This document shows positions 25,260 through 33,708 of a DNA stretch of 64,000 nucleotides, one piece after another (positions within the stretch are counted from its first letter, which is position 1; each line of letters starts with the position of its first letter). The notes beneath the pieces are model-generated. The model did no database searches and was not told where the DNA came from. It worked only from the letters and a program-made list of their open reading frames with translations. The translations under genes were made by a program, and so were the position numbers. The stretch comes from a bacterium (GTDB lineage Bacteria; Sysuimicrobiota; Sysuimicrobiia; Sysuimicrobiales; Segetimicrobiaceae). The stretch is taken from contig DATGHU010000032.1 of NCBI GenBank assembly GCA_035307765.1, positions 106,900 through 170,899 on the forward strand. Reading direction: 5' to 3'.

Positions 25260-26618
25260 CTATTTCTCGGTCTTGTCCAGCATCTCCTGGAACTGCGTGT
25301 TGGCCTCCGCGATCACGTCCGCCGACTTGGCCCCCTCGATGGCCTTCTGGATGGCGACGCCGATGATGTCTCGATACTGTGTGACGTCGACGATCTCCGG
25401 CAGCCCCGGGCGGCTGATCTTCAGGCTGTCCTGATACGCCTGGTACCAGCTGAGCGGCATCTTATGTTTGGCCTTGATCTCCGGCAGCCCCCAGCTGGAC
25501 GCGCGGCCGACGCCAACGCCGGAGAGCAGCTCGCGGTTGCAGTTGGTCTTGCTGGTCGCCCACTCGCTGAACAAGTACGCGGCTTCTTTGTGCCGGCTCT
25601 GGCCGCTCACGGCCATCGCGTTGGTGAACGTCGGGGCGAAGCGGCCGGCGGGGCCGCCCGGCAGCGGAGCGTATCCGACCTTGCCGACGATCTTCGACTT
25701 CGTGGGGTCCTCGAATTGGTTGGCGAAGTTCACGCCGTCGATGTAGATGGCGACCTGGCCTTGGATGAATGCCGCGCTGCACTCGTACCAGTTGAAGTTG
25801 ACGACGCCGGGCGGGGCATATCGCCGCAGCATCCCCGCGTACCAGTCCATGGTCTTGATCCAGGCCGGGGTGTTCATCGCCGATTTCCGGTCGGCGGTCA
25901 GATACTGCCCGCCCATCGCAAAAAGCACGAAGGCCCAGGGCGTGGCGTTGGCGTTCTTGAGCCCCCGCATGACGAAACCGTACATGTTCGGCGGGTTGTG
26001 CAGCTGCTTGGCCTGACTCTCCAATTCGTCCAGGGTCTTCGGCGGCCCCCACCCCTTCTGATCAAAGAGATCCTTCCGGTAGAACAGGACGAACGGATCC
26101 GGGAAGGTGGGGAGGGCGCTGATCGACTTGTCGGGCTCGGTGACCGCGTCCACCGCGCCCTTGGTCATGTCGCTCCACGCATAATCCTCCGCCGTCAAGC
26201 TCTTGTCTTTCAAATCGTCGTTCAGCGGCAGGAACCATCCGGACTTCCAAAAGCGCCGCTTTTCGACATGCATGCTGGCGTGCCAGGCATCGATGTCTCC
26301 GGATCCCGCCGCCATCTGCACGACGAGCTTCTCGCGGCCCTGGACCTCCGGAATGACCTCGTGCTGGATCTTTATGCCGGTGAGCGATTCAAACTCGGGA
26401 AAGTGCTTCTCGATCTCGTCGACCCACGGGTGCTTATAGAAGAGCAGGGACAGCGTCGTGCCTTTGTACCGCTGCCAGTTGACGCTCCCCGCCGCGGCCG
26501 GCGAGAGCGCGAACGGGCTGACCGCGGCCCCCGCCGCCGCGGCCGCACCCAGCCTCAGCAGCTGCCGCCGCGTCATCCCAGGAGACTGAACGCCCTTCCC
26601 ACTCTGCGTTCTGCCCAT
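25260..26618 (-). CDS. Carbohydrate ABC substrate-binding protein (SBP family 1), Tat-exported
   Basis: 452 aa; GAGGAGGAG lies just upstream of the ATG. The Tat motif MTRRQLLRLG (about 15-24) precedes an Ala-rich hydrophobic stretch and the cleavage region SPAAAGS. The mature part has the family-1 pattern: LSLLFYKHPWVDEIEKHFPEFESLTGIKI is close to the start, then ALPTFPDPFVLFYRKDLFDQKGWGPPKTLDEL. It is the first gene of the sugar ABC cassette on this strand. Sugar specificity cannot be read from sequence. Confidence 0.93.
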   Translation of the reverse strand: MGRTQSGKGVQSPGMTRRQLLRLGAAAAAGAAVSPFALSPAAAGSVNWQRYKGTTLSLLFYKHPWVDEIEKHFPEFESLTGIKIQHEVIPEVQGREKLVVQMAAGSGDIDAWHASMHVEKRRFWKSGWFLPLNDDLKDKSLTAEDYAWSDMTKGAVDAVTEPDKSISALPTFPDPFVLFYRKDLFDQKGWGPPKTLDELESQAKQLHNPPNMYGFVMRGLKNANATPWAFVLFAMGGQYLTADRKSAMNTPAWIKTMDWYAGMLRRYAPPGVVNFNWYECSAAFIQGQVAIYIDGVNFANQFEDPTKSKIVGKVGYAPLPGGPAGRFAPTFTNAMAVSGQSRHKEAAYLFSEWATSKTNCNRELLSGVGVGRASSWGLPEIKAKHKMPLSWYQAYQDSLKISRPGLPEIVDVTQYRDIIGVAIQKAIEGAKSADVIAEANTQFQEMLDKTEK

Positions 26619-26741
26619 GCGCTCCTCCTCGCTGCGCCCCCCGCGCGGGGCCCCGGCAAGGACACGGCCCGCACCGGCGCGGACGGGCGGAAAACTCGCC
26701 AGGCGATGTTAGCCAGCAGGCCCTCAAACTCCTTGCGGGGC

Positions 26742-27710
26742 TCACCGCAGCGGCTGCAGCCGCCACGAGCCAACGAGGGCGACGATCAGGAGAAGAGCCC
26801 CCAGCGCGGCGACGAGGCCGGTGATCTCAACCGGCTGCGATTCCCACCCCACGCTGCGGGCGAGCGTGCGATAAACCGCGCGCAGCGCCCCGGCGGACGT
26901 GGGATGAAAGTACTCGCCGCCGGTCCGGTGCGCCACCGCGCGCAGGGTTTCTTCGTCCAGCGGGCCGCCGACCATCCAACGGTTGTCGGGGGTGATCGGC
27001 TGGCCGATGCCGACGGTATACACCGTCACCTCCTCGAGCCGGGCCAGGTCCGCCGCCGCGAGCGGGTCCATCCCGGCGTTGTTCTGCCCGTCCGACATGA
27101 GGACGACGATGCCGGGAGGCCGGGGGCCGGGCGGTCGTGGAGGAATGGTGCCGTCGGGCAGCGGGCGGACGCGCCCGGGAAGGGCGGCGACCGCCTCCAT
27201 CAGGCCATCGCCGATCGCGGTCCGGTGCCTCAGGCTGATCCCCGCGATCGCTTCCTGCACCCGCTGGTGATCATCGGTGGGCAGGAGGTGCAGGACGGCG
27301 TTGCCCGCAAACGTGACCAGCCCGATCCGGATGTGCCCCGGCAGCGCGGCGACAAATGCCTTGGCCGCCGCCTGGGCGGCCGCCAGACGCGTGGGGGTCA
27401 CGTCCCGGGACAGCATGCTGCCGCTCACGTCGATGGCGAGCATGATCGCCGACTGGTCGGTCGGGATCTGGATGGGGACGACCGGCCGCGACACGGCGAA
27501 GGCGACGACGGCGAGCGCCAGCAGAAACGCGGCCGGAGGGATATGGCGGCGAAGGCGACGGCGGGTCCCCATCGCCAGGACCGCGACATCGAGGCGTGGA
27601 AACCTAATCGCGGAGGGGGGGCGGAGGCGCAGCAGCCACAGATACGCCGCCGCGGCAAACGGGACGACGAGGAGCCCCCAGAGGAAGACCGGCCAGCGGA
27701 AGCTAACCAC
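26742..27710 (-). CDS. BatA-like membrane protein with von Willebrand factor A domain
   Basis: About 322 aa. The start is a GTG at 27710 or a TTG at 27716, both behind AGGTGATGA. Two N-terminal membrane helices (about 8-30 and 60-78) flank a short Arg-rich loop, then a VWA domain with a complete MIDAS (AIDVSGSMLSRD, D96 by the longer count; VTFAGNA; LMSDGQNNAG). A C-terminal membrane helix (about 297-317) follows. This is the BatA/aerotolerance layout. The usual partners (MoxR ATPase, DUF58 protein, BatB) are not in the window, so this copy is isolated. Confidence 0.9.
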   Translation of the reverse strand: MVSFRWPVFLWGLLVVPFAAAAYLWLLRLRPPSAIRFPRLDVAVLAMGTRRRLRRHIPPAAFLLALAVVAFAVSRPVVPIQIPTDQSAIMLAIDVSGSMLSRDVTPTRLAAAQAAAKAFVAALPGHIRIGLVTFAGNAVLHLLPTDDHQRVQEAIAGISLRHRTAIGDGLMEAVAALPGRVRPLPDGTIPPRPPGPRPPGIVVLMSDGQNNAGMDPLAAADLARLEEVTVYTVGIGQPITPDNRWMVGGPLDEETLRAVAHRTGGEYFHPTSAGALRAVYRTLARSVGWESQPVEITGLVAALGALLLIVALVGSWRLQPLR

Positions 27711-27907
27711 GGACAATCATCACCTGCCGGTCGGCGTTGGATCCGACCGGGATGGTCTCGACGGGCGGGTGGACGTTTGCCCCCCCTTCGCGAATGCCGG
27801 GAAGGGATCCTGCTCGTCCACAACGCGGCCAACATATATTCGTTACAGAAATCCCCGATGATGGGAGGCACGAGCTCACAGGCTTCATTCGTGGGGAGGG
27901 AGCACCT

Positions 27908-28360
27908 ATGAGAAACATCGTGGCAGGGTTGATCGGGATCGCCTGCGCGCTCCTGTACGCCGCTCCGCCGACAGGCGCGGCGATGATGGGCGGGGACGTG
28001 AAGAAGGAACTGCAGACCGCCATCTTTCACTCCAGCGAACTGGCCCAGCGGGGCAACGCGGTTGCGGCCGCGAAGTTGCACCTGCAGCACGTGATCAACT
28101 GCCTGGAGGGTCCGAACGGCGCGGACTTCCAGACCTCCGCCGGCTACCCGTGCCAGGGGATGGGCAACGGCATCATCCCCGATCTGAAGGCCCAGGTGGC
28201 GGCGAAGGTTCCAGGGGCCGACGAGGCAATGAAGCAGGCCATGCTCGCCTGGACCCTCGCCAAGCAAGGCATCGCGAAGAACGACGTCAACGAGGTCCAG
28301 CCCTGGGCGAAGGTGGTGTCCGACTACCTGAAGGCCGCGCTCCAGGCCCTGGGCTCCTAA
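27908..28360 (+). CDS. Small exported helical protein, unknown function
   Basis: 150 aa from the ATG at 27908 (GGGAGGGAG about 8 nt upstream). A signal peptide (1-23) precedes a soluble alpha-helical domain with two Cys (INCLEGPNG and YPCQGMGNG) and several His in KLHLQHVINC, arranged like a possible metal or heme site. The C-terminal part (DEAMKQAMLAWTLAKQGI, DYLKAALQAL) is amphipathic helix. It is divergent from the VWA gene. I do not recognise the family. Confidence 0.75.
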   Translation: MRNIVAGLIGIACALLYAAPPTGAAMMGGDVKKELQTAIFHSSELAQRGNAVAAAKLHLQHVINCLEGPNGADFQTSAGYPCQGMGNGIIPDLKAQVAAKVPGADEAMKQAMLAWTLAKQGIAKNDVNEVQPWAKVVSDYLKAALQALGS

Positions 28361-28382
28361 CTCAGCGGATCGTCCGGATCGA

Positions 28383-28453
28383 CGGCGCGGCCTGACCGCG
28401 CCGACCCCTTGCGGGTCCCGGCCGCAGCGACCGTTCGCAGGTCGCTGCGGCCG
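28383..28453. terminator. Two tandem GC hairpins between convergent genes (bidirectional terminator region)
   Basis: CGGCGCGG (28383-28390) pairs with CCGCGCCG (28396-28403). Next, CGGCCGCAGCGACC (28419-28432) pairs perfectly with GGTCGCTGCGGCCG (28440-28453), a 14-bp stem with a 7-nt loop. They sit 22-93 nt after the stop of the plus-strand exported protein and downstream of the minus-strand beta-CASP gene. No T-tract is present, so any termination would be stem-driven or Rho-assisted. Confidence 0.55.
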
Positions 28454-28557
28454 TCGGGTTCACCGCGCAACTCCCCCGGAGGGACGCTGTCGAAGGGGGA
28501 GCGGCGCGAGCGGAGGCGAAGCCGTGCGGAACGGTACACACCGTCCCGAGCGGCGCC

Positions 28558-29925
28558 TCAGACCGTGATCGGCTGGCCGCGGGGGGGGATCTCGGTGGGG
28601 ATCCCGCGCGCGGAGAGCACGCCGGCCAGCCCGGCCGCCTCACCCTCCTCCCCGTGCACGCAGTACACCCTCCCGACCTTCGGCACCCGCTGCACCCACT
28701 CCACCAACTCGGCTCCGTCGGCATGGGCGCTGAATGCCGCCAGGACCGCGACCCGCAGCCGGACGTCAAAGGGTTCCCCGTAGACCCGCACCGGCGAGAC
28801 GCCGTCGACGAGACGGCGGCCGAGGGTGTTCGCCGCCTGGAACCCCACGATGAGCAGCACGGATCTGGGGTCGGCAATGTGATGGCGGAGATGCTGGAGG
28901 ATCCGCCCGGACTCGCACATCCCCGAGGTGGCGATCACGAGGAACGACTCGGCTTTGGTGTTCAGCGTCTTCGACTCCTCCGCCGACCGCAGGTAGCTGA
29001 GCCCCTTGAACCCGAAGGGATCCTGCCACTCCAAGTGCGTTCGGACTTCGTCGTCAAAGCACTCCGGATGGAGCCGGAAGATCTCGGTCGCGTCCACCGC
29101 CATGGGGCTGTCGACGTAGGTCGCCACCGCGGGCACCCGGCCGGTTTCGCGCAGCCGGTGGAGCGCGTAGGTGATGTCCTGGGCGCGCCCGACGGCGAAC
29201 GACGGGATGAGAACCTTGCCGCCGCCGGCGACGGTCTCGCTGACGATCTCGCCCAGCTTGCGCTCGCCTTCGGCGATCGGGGGGTGCCGGCGGGTTCCGT
29301 AGGTCGATTCCATCAGCAGGACATCGACGGCCGGCAGCGGCTCGGGGTCGCGGAGGATGGGTGCCCCCGGACGTCCGAGATCGCCCGTGAACCCGAGCGT
29401 GCGTCCCGCGGCCTCGATGCTCGTCACCGCCGACCCGAGGATGTGCCCGGCGTCGCGAAAGGTGACCGTCGCGCCCCCGATCGGAAACGCCCGCCCGTAG
29501 GGGACCCCCACGAGGTGGCCGATCGCCGCCTCCGCCTCTTCGGCGCTGTACAGCGGTGGGGAGGACGGTTTCCCACCGGTGCGCCCCCGCTTCGCGAGAA
29601 ACACCGCGTCCTGGTGCTGAACCTTCGCGCTGTCGCGGAGGATCAGCCCCGCAAGATCCCGCGTCGCCGGCGTGCAGTAGATCGGACCGGAGAACCCTTG
29701 GCTGACGAGGGTGGGAAGGTTGCCGCAGTGGTCGAGATGCGCGTGAGAAAGGACCACGGCGTCGATGCTGGACGGTGGAAACGGGAGATGGGCGTTCACC
29801 TCGTAGGCCTCATCCCGCCGCCCCTGAAACAGCCCGCAGTCGAGCAGCAGACGGACCCCGGACGTCTCGACCAGGTGCATCGATCCCGTCACGGTGCGCA
29901 CCGCGCCATAGCAGGTCACTTCCAT
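28558..29925 (-). CDS. Metallo-beta-lactamase/beta-CASP exonuclease-like hydrolase (RNA-processing type)
   Basis: 455 aa from the ATG at 29925; longer frames upstream run into the neighbouring gene. Motif 2 is HAHLDH (H61, H63, D65, H66), and later metal ligands lie in DAGHILGSA and TGDLGR. The beta-CASP part contains ESTYGTRRHP, PSFAVGRAQD and IATSGMCESGRILQHL, and the final RMMBL-like motif is FSAHAD with VHGE. This matches the CPSF/YSH1-like bacterial family (as in Thermus TTHA0252), which cleaves RNA. Expected cytoplasmic. The upstream enolase-superfamily gene ends 23 nt away on the same strand. Confidence 0.9.
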   Translation of the reverse strand: MEVTCYGAVRTVTGSMHLVETSGVRLLLDCGLFQGRRDEAYEVNAHLPFPPSSIDAVVLSHAHLDHCGNLPTLVSQGFSGPIYCTPATRDLAGLILRDSAKVQHQDAVFLAKRGRTGGKPSSPPLYSAEEAEAAIGHLVGVPYGRAFPIGGATVTFRDAGHILGSAVTSIEAAGRTLGFTGDLGRPGAPILRDPEPLPAVDVLLMESTYGTRRHPPIAEGERKLGEIVSETVAGGGKVLIPSFAVGRAQDITYALHRLRETGRVPAVATYVDSPMAVDATEIFRLHPECFDDEVRTHLEWQDPFGFKGLSYLRSAEESKTLNTKAESFLVIATSGMCESGRILQHLRHHIADPRSVLLIVGFQAANTLGRRLVDGVSPVRVYGEPFDVRLRVAVLAAFSAHADGAELVEWVQRVPKVGRVYCVHGEEGEAAGLAGVLSARGIPTEIPPRGQPITV

Positions 29926-29947
29926 CGCCGGCGCCACGGCAGCGGCC

Positions 29948-31084
29948 CTAGGCGCGCGCGGGCCGCGACGCGGCGGCGGGCGCCCCGGCTCCCGGTCTGA
30001 CCTCGTACCGCCGCAGCGCGTCCCAGTCGAACTCCACCCCATGGCCCGGGACCGATGGGGGGGTCAGGCATCCCCGCTCGGCCCGCAGCGGCGTCCGGAG
30101 CACCCCCAGGTCCGCCAGGCTGCCCCCATCGACGTCTTCGAGGACCGTGGCGTTCGACACGGCGCAGTGGAGGTGGCAGGAGATCTCGGCCATCAGGTGC
30201 CCGGAGACGAGGAGGTTGTGGCTCTCGGCCAGGTGGGCAATCTTCATCCACTCGGTGATGCCCCCCACCCGTGCCACGTCGGGCTGCACGATGTCGACCG
30301 CCGACTGGCGCACGTACTCGGCAAACTGATACGTGCTGTGAACGTTCTCGCCGAGGGCCACGGGCAGAGGCACGTGCGCTTTCACCCAGGCGTTTCCTGG
30401 GACGTCGTCCGCGAGCACCGGCTCCTCGATCCAGTGCGGGGCGAAGGGCTCGAGCATCCTGACCCGCCGCACCGCCTCCGCCGCCGTCCACTTTTGGTTG
30501 GCGTCAACCATCAGCCGGGCGCGTGGGCCAACCTGCTCACGTACCGCCCGCACGCGTTCCACGTCCGCGTCCGGATCGTCCGACCCGACCTTCATCTTAA
30601 ACGCCTGATACCCGCGCCGCTGCCAGCCCTCGACCTGCGCGCGCAACTCGGGGAGCGGCAGGTGGAGGTTGACCCCGCTGCCGTAGGCGACCACGGGCTG
30701 CACCCGGCCGCCGAGCACCTCAGCCAGCGGCCGGGCGGCGGCCCGGGCGGCGAGGTCCCACAGCGCGATGTCCAGCGAGGCCAGGGCCAACCGGGCGATC
30801 CCGCCGGCGGCATCATGCGTGCCCTGCCAGAGTTCGTGCCAGATCCGGCCGATCGGCGCGGGGTCGCGTCCGTCGATCATGGGCAGCAGGTAGTCCGAGA
30901 GCAGCGCCGCGACTGCGGTGCCGCCGGTCCCGATCGTGTAGGCCCAGCCGACCCCGCCGAGTTTGGCATCGGTCGCCACCCGCGTGATGATGAGCTCGTG
31001 ATGCGTGATGCGATGCGTCGCGCTTCCCCATGGTGCCGGCAGCGGCACCCGGTAGCAGCGAGCCTCGGTTGAGACGATCTTCAC
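29948..31084 (-). CDS. Mandelate racemase/muconate lactonizing enzyme family protein (enolase superfamily)
   Basis: 378 aa from the GTG at 31084, picked because GGGAGGGG lies 6 nt upstream. The capping domain (about 1-125) is followed by a TIM barrel with K163-x-K165 (FKMKVG), metal ligands D194 (VDANQKW), E220 (WIEEP) and E246 (LGENV), and a second base H296 (VSGHLMAE) with D269 (QPDVARVGG). This fits the mandelate-racemase subgroup, often sugar-acid dehydratases. Substrate unknown. It is flanked by an amidohydrolase and a beta-CASP gene on the same strand. Confidence 0.9.
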   Translation of the reverse strand: MKIVSTEARCYRVPLPAPWGSATHRITHHELIITRVATDAKLGGVGWAYTIGTGGTAVAALLSDYLLPMIDGRDPAPIGRIWHELWQGTHDAAGGIARLALASLDIALWDLAARAAARPLAEVLGGRVQPVVAYGSGVNLHLPLPELRAQVEGWQRRGYQAFKMKVGSDDPDADVERVRAVREQVGPRARLMVDANQKWTAAEAVRRVRMLEPFAPHWIEEPVLADDVPGNAWVKAHVPLPVALGENVHSTYQFAEYVRQSAVDIVQPDVARVGGITEWMKIAHLAESHNLLVSGHLMAEISCHLHCAVSNATVLEDVDGGSLADLGVLRTPLRAERGCLTPPSVPGHGVEFDWDALRRYEVRPGAGAPAAASRPARA

Positions 31085-31190
31085 CGTGTTCCCCTCCCAC
31101 CGCGGCCGATTCGCCGGAGGACGAGCAGACGGCCGGTGCCCGGCCGAACCCCAGGCTGGCAACCGCGCCGGGCGCGGCCCGTCCCCGGCG

Positions 31191-32381
31191 CTATTCGGCC
31201 GACAGCGTATCCCGGCGGCGGCCGCCTTGAAGGATCAGCCCGACACGCCGCAGGGAGCTGATATCCTCGAGCGGGTTGGCGTCCACGCTGATCACGTCGG
31301 CCAACTTCCCGGGCTCGAGAGTCCCCACCTCGTTCGCCAGCCCGATCGCCTCGGCGGCACGGCGGGTGGCGGCCTGAATCGCATCGTGCCGGTCCGCTCC
31401 CCATTCGACGACCTGGGCGATCTCCCACCACATCAGGCCGTGCATCGAATCGGTGCCGAGCGCCCACCGGACGCCGCTCTCGAGCACAGACCGGAAGGTC
31501 TCCTGAGACCTCGCGCGCGCTTCCTTGAGCTTGGCCATGATCGACGGCTCGTGAGCATCCCCCTTCTCGATGCCGTCGGGATGGCCGCTCACCGCGTTGT
31601 TGGTCACCAGCCATGTGCCGCGCTTGCGCATGGCCACGAAGTCGTCCGGGTCGCACAGCTTGCCGTGTTCGATCGTGTCGACCCCTGCGTCGATGCAGAT
31701 CTTCACCCCGGGACCTCCGTGGGCGTGGACGGCGATGGGCTTGTTGTTCCGGTGCGCCTCCTCCACCGCCACCTGGACCTCGTGGGGGGTGTAGGCGTAC
31801 CAGCGGGTGGACGTTCCCTTGCTCGAAGTGCCGCCCGTCATGAAGAGCTTGATGAGGTCGGCGCCTCTGGCCACGTTTTCCCGGATACGCTTGCGAATCT
31901 CGTCCTCCCCGTCGGAGTACGTCAGCGCGGCACCGTGCCCGTTGCGGGCGGTGATCGGCCGGGTCGCGACCAGGAGCCGCGGGCCGGGGAGCGTTCCCGC
32001 GGCGATGGCTCCGCGCAGGTCGACGTCGATGAAGTGCTCCTCGCCCACCACCCGCATCGTAGTCACGCCGGACCGCAGGTCGAGGCGGAGGTTCTGGATC
32101 GCCCGCAGCAGCTGCGGCACCGGGGGCTGGCGGAGCTGGCCGATCTGGTCCCCCAGGCCGGGGACGATCGAGGCGTGGGAATGGGCATCGACAAAACCCG
32201 GCAGGAGGGTCTGCCCGCCGCAGTCGATCACCTCGGCCCCCTGCGGGATGGGGAGGTCCGCCTCGCGGCCGACCGCGGTGATCCGCTCCCCCTCCACCAG
32301 CACCACCCCCCGCTCGATCGGCGGGCGGCCGGTGCCGTCAATGATGCGCCGTGCCTTAATCGCGAGACGCGCTGCGTGCAT
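31191..32381 (-). CDS. Metal-dependent amidohydrolase (imidazolonepropionase/prolidase-like)
   Basis: 396 aa from the ATG at 32381, with CCGGAGGAG just upstream. The N-terminal beta-sandwich is followed by the barrel with HSH (H67, H69 in GFVDAHSHAS), a Lys in DLIKLFMTGG that may be carboxylated, His in VHAHG and TIEHG, and the Asp in ALGTDS. Closest to the large Sgx9260/Xaa-Pro and carboxypeptidase-type amidohydrolase group (cog1228). No signal peptide, so cytoplasmic. It is divergent from the Gfo/Idh run across a 199-nt gap in which I see no clear signal. Substrate uncertain, perhaps acyl-dipeptides. Confidence 0.88.
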   Translation of the reverse strand: MHAARLAIKARRIIDGTGRPPIERGVVLVEGERITAVGREADLPIPQGAEVIDCGGQTLLPGFVDAHSHASIVPGLGDQIGQLRQPPVPQLLRAIQNLRLDLRSGVTTMRVVGEEHFIDVDLRGAIAAGTLPGPRLLVATRPITARNGHGAALTYSDGEDEIRKRIRENVARGADLIKLFMTGGTSSKGTSTRWYAYTPHEVQVAVEEAHRNNKPIAVHAHGGPGVKICIDAGVDTIEHGKLCDPDDFVAMRKRGTWLVTNNAVSGHPDGIEKGDAHEPSIMAKLKEARARSQETFRSVLESGVRWALGTDSMHGLMWWEIAQVVEWGADRHDAIQAATRRAAEAIGLANEVGTLEPGKLADVISVDANPLEDISSLRRVGLILQGGRRRDTLSAE

Positions 32382-32580
32382 CGTCCGCTCCTCCGGGTGA
32401 GCTCGATCTCCATGAGGAGCATCCCCGTCCAAGGTGATCCGCGCCGACCCTCAACGCCCCACCGGGACGGCGGGCCGCTCGCGCCGGGATCGGTGCGGAC
32501 CCGGCCCAGCCCGGTTTCGCCGGGGGCGTGCCCCGTCCCTGTGAGCAGGCGGGAGCGAGGTGGGGAGAGAAAGGAGGCGT

Positions 32581-33702
32581 ATGACTACACATCCGCTCAG
32601 GATCGGCGTGCTCGGCGCGGGGGCTTGGGCCTGCCACGCTCATATCCCCGGGTGGCTGCGCGATCCGCGCTGCCGTGTCGTGACGGTCTGCGACGTTGAC
32701 CCGGCCAAGGCGCAGGATGCCGCTCGGCACTTCGACATCCCGGACCCCAGCGACAACTGGAAGGCGGTCGTCGACCGGCCCGACCTCGATGTCATCGACG
32801 TCGTGACGCCCTCCCACACCCACCACGAACTATCGCGCGCGGCGCTCCTGGCGGGGAAGCACGTCCTCTGCGAAAAGCCCGTGGCCTTTGATTTCCGGGA
32901 CACCCTCCGGGCGGCGGACCTCGCCAAACGTCAGGGACGCCTGACCAAGTTGGGCTTCACGTTCCGCTACAGCCCGGGGGTCCGGTACGCAAAGTCGCTG
33001 ATCGACGGCGGGTTCGTCGGCACCCCGTTCATCTTCAACGGGTACGAGCAGAACTCGCAGTGGCTGGACCCAAAAACCCCGCTCCGCCAGGTGGATCCCG
33101 GCGCCGATCCCTCAATCCTGCGGGTGTCATCGCTCGAGGGGTACGGGGCGCCGATCATCGACATCGGTCACTGGTGGGTGGGCGCCGGGTACGCGCGCGT
33201 CGTCGGCACGATGCGGAACTTCATCCCGGAACGGATGGTGCGCGCCACCGGCCGGATGATGCGGATGAACATCGACGACGGGGCGGTCTACATCGGCGAG
33301 TACCAGAACGGGGCCGTCGGGTCGATCCAAACGAGCTACGTGACGATCGGCAACTACCCGGGGATCGAGGCACGGATCTACGGGACCCGCGGCGCGATCA
33401 TCTGCCGCCTGGTCGAGGAAGGCGGGGTTGCGGAAACGATCAAGGTCGCCACCCCCGACCAGGTGGAGTTCCGGCCCATGGAGATCCCGGCCGAATTTTA
33501 CCCGGCGGGCGGCCACGCCAGGGAGTCGTGGCGCTCGCTCTTCTACGCCAACCTCATCAAGGATTTCATCGACGAGATCCTGGATGGGGGCGGCCGCAAC
33601 CAGGGCAACTTCGAGGACGGCGCGCGGGTCCAGGAAGTGATCAACGCCGTCGAACGCTCCTTCCGGGAGCGCCGCTGGGTCGACCTGCCGCTCGAGCGAT
33701 AG
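32581..33702 (+). CDS. Gfo/Idh/MocA-family oxidoreductase
   Basis: 373 aa from the ATG at 32581 (AAAGGAGG close upstream). The Rossmann motif GVLGAGAWA is near the N-terminus, the EKP motif is CEKPVAFD, and DIGHWWVG lies in the C-terminal domain where the family's catalytic His sits. NAD(P)-dependent oxidation or reduction of sugars or inositol-like compounds is expected. It opens the plus-strand catabolic run, and DUF885 starts 7 nt after its stop. Confidence 0.92.
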   Translation: MTTHPLRIGVLGAGAWACHAHIPGWLRDPRCRVVTVCDVDPAKAQDAARHFDIPDPSDNWKAVVDRPDLDVIDVVTPSHTHHELSRAALLAGKHVLCEKPVAFDFRDTLRAADLAKRQGRLTKLGFTFRYSPGVRYAKSLIDGGFVGTPFIFNGYEQNSQWLDPKTPLRQVDPGADPSILRVSSLEGYGAPIIDIGHWWVGAGYARVVGTMRNFIPERMVRATGRMMRMNIDDGAVYIGEYQNGAVGSIQTSYVTIGNYPGIEARIYGTRGAIICRLVEEGGVAETIKVATPDQVEFRPMEIPAEFYPAGGHARESWRSLFYANLIKDFIDEILDGGGRNQGNFEDGARVQEVINAVERSFRERRWVDLPLER

Positions 33703-33708
33703 CCGGCG

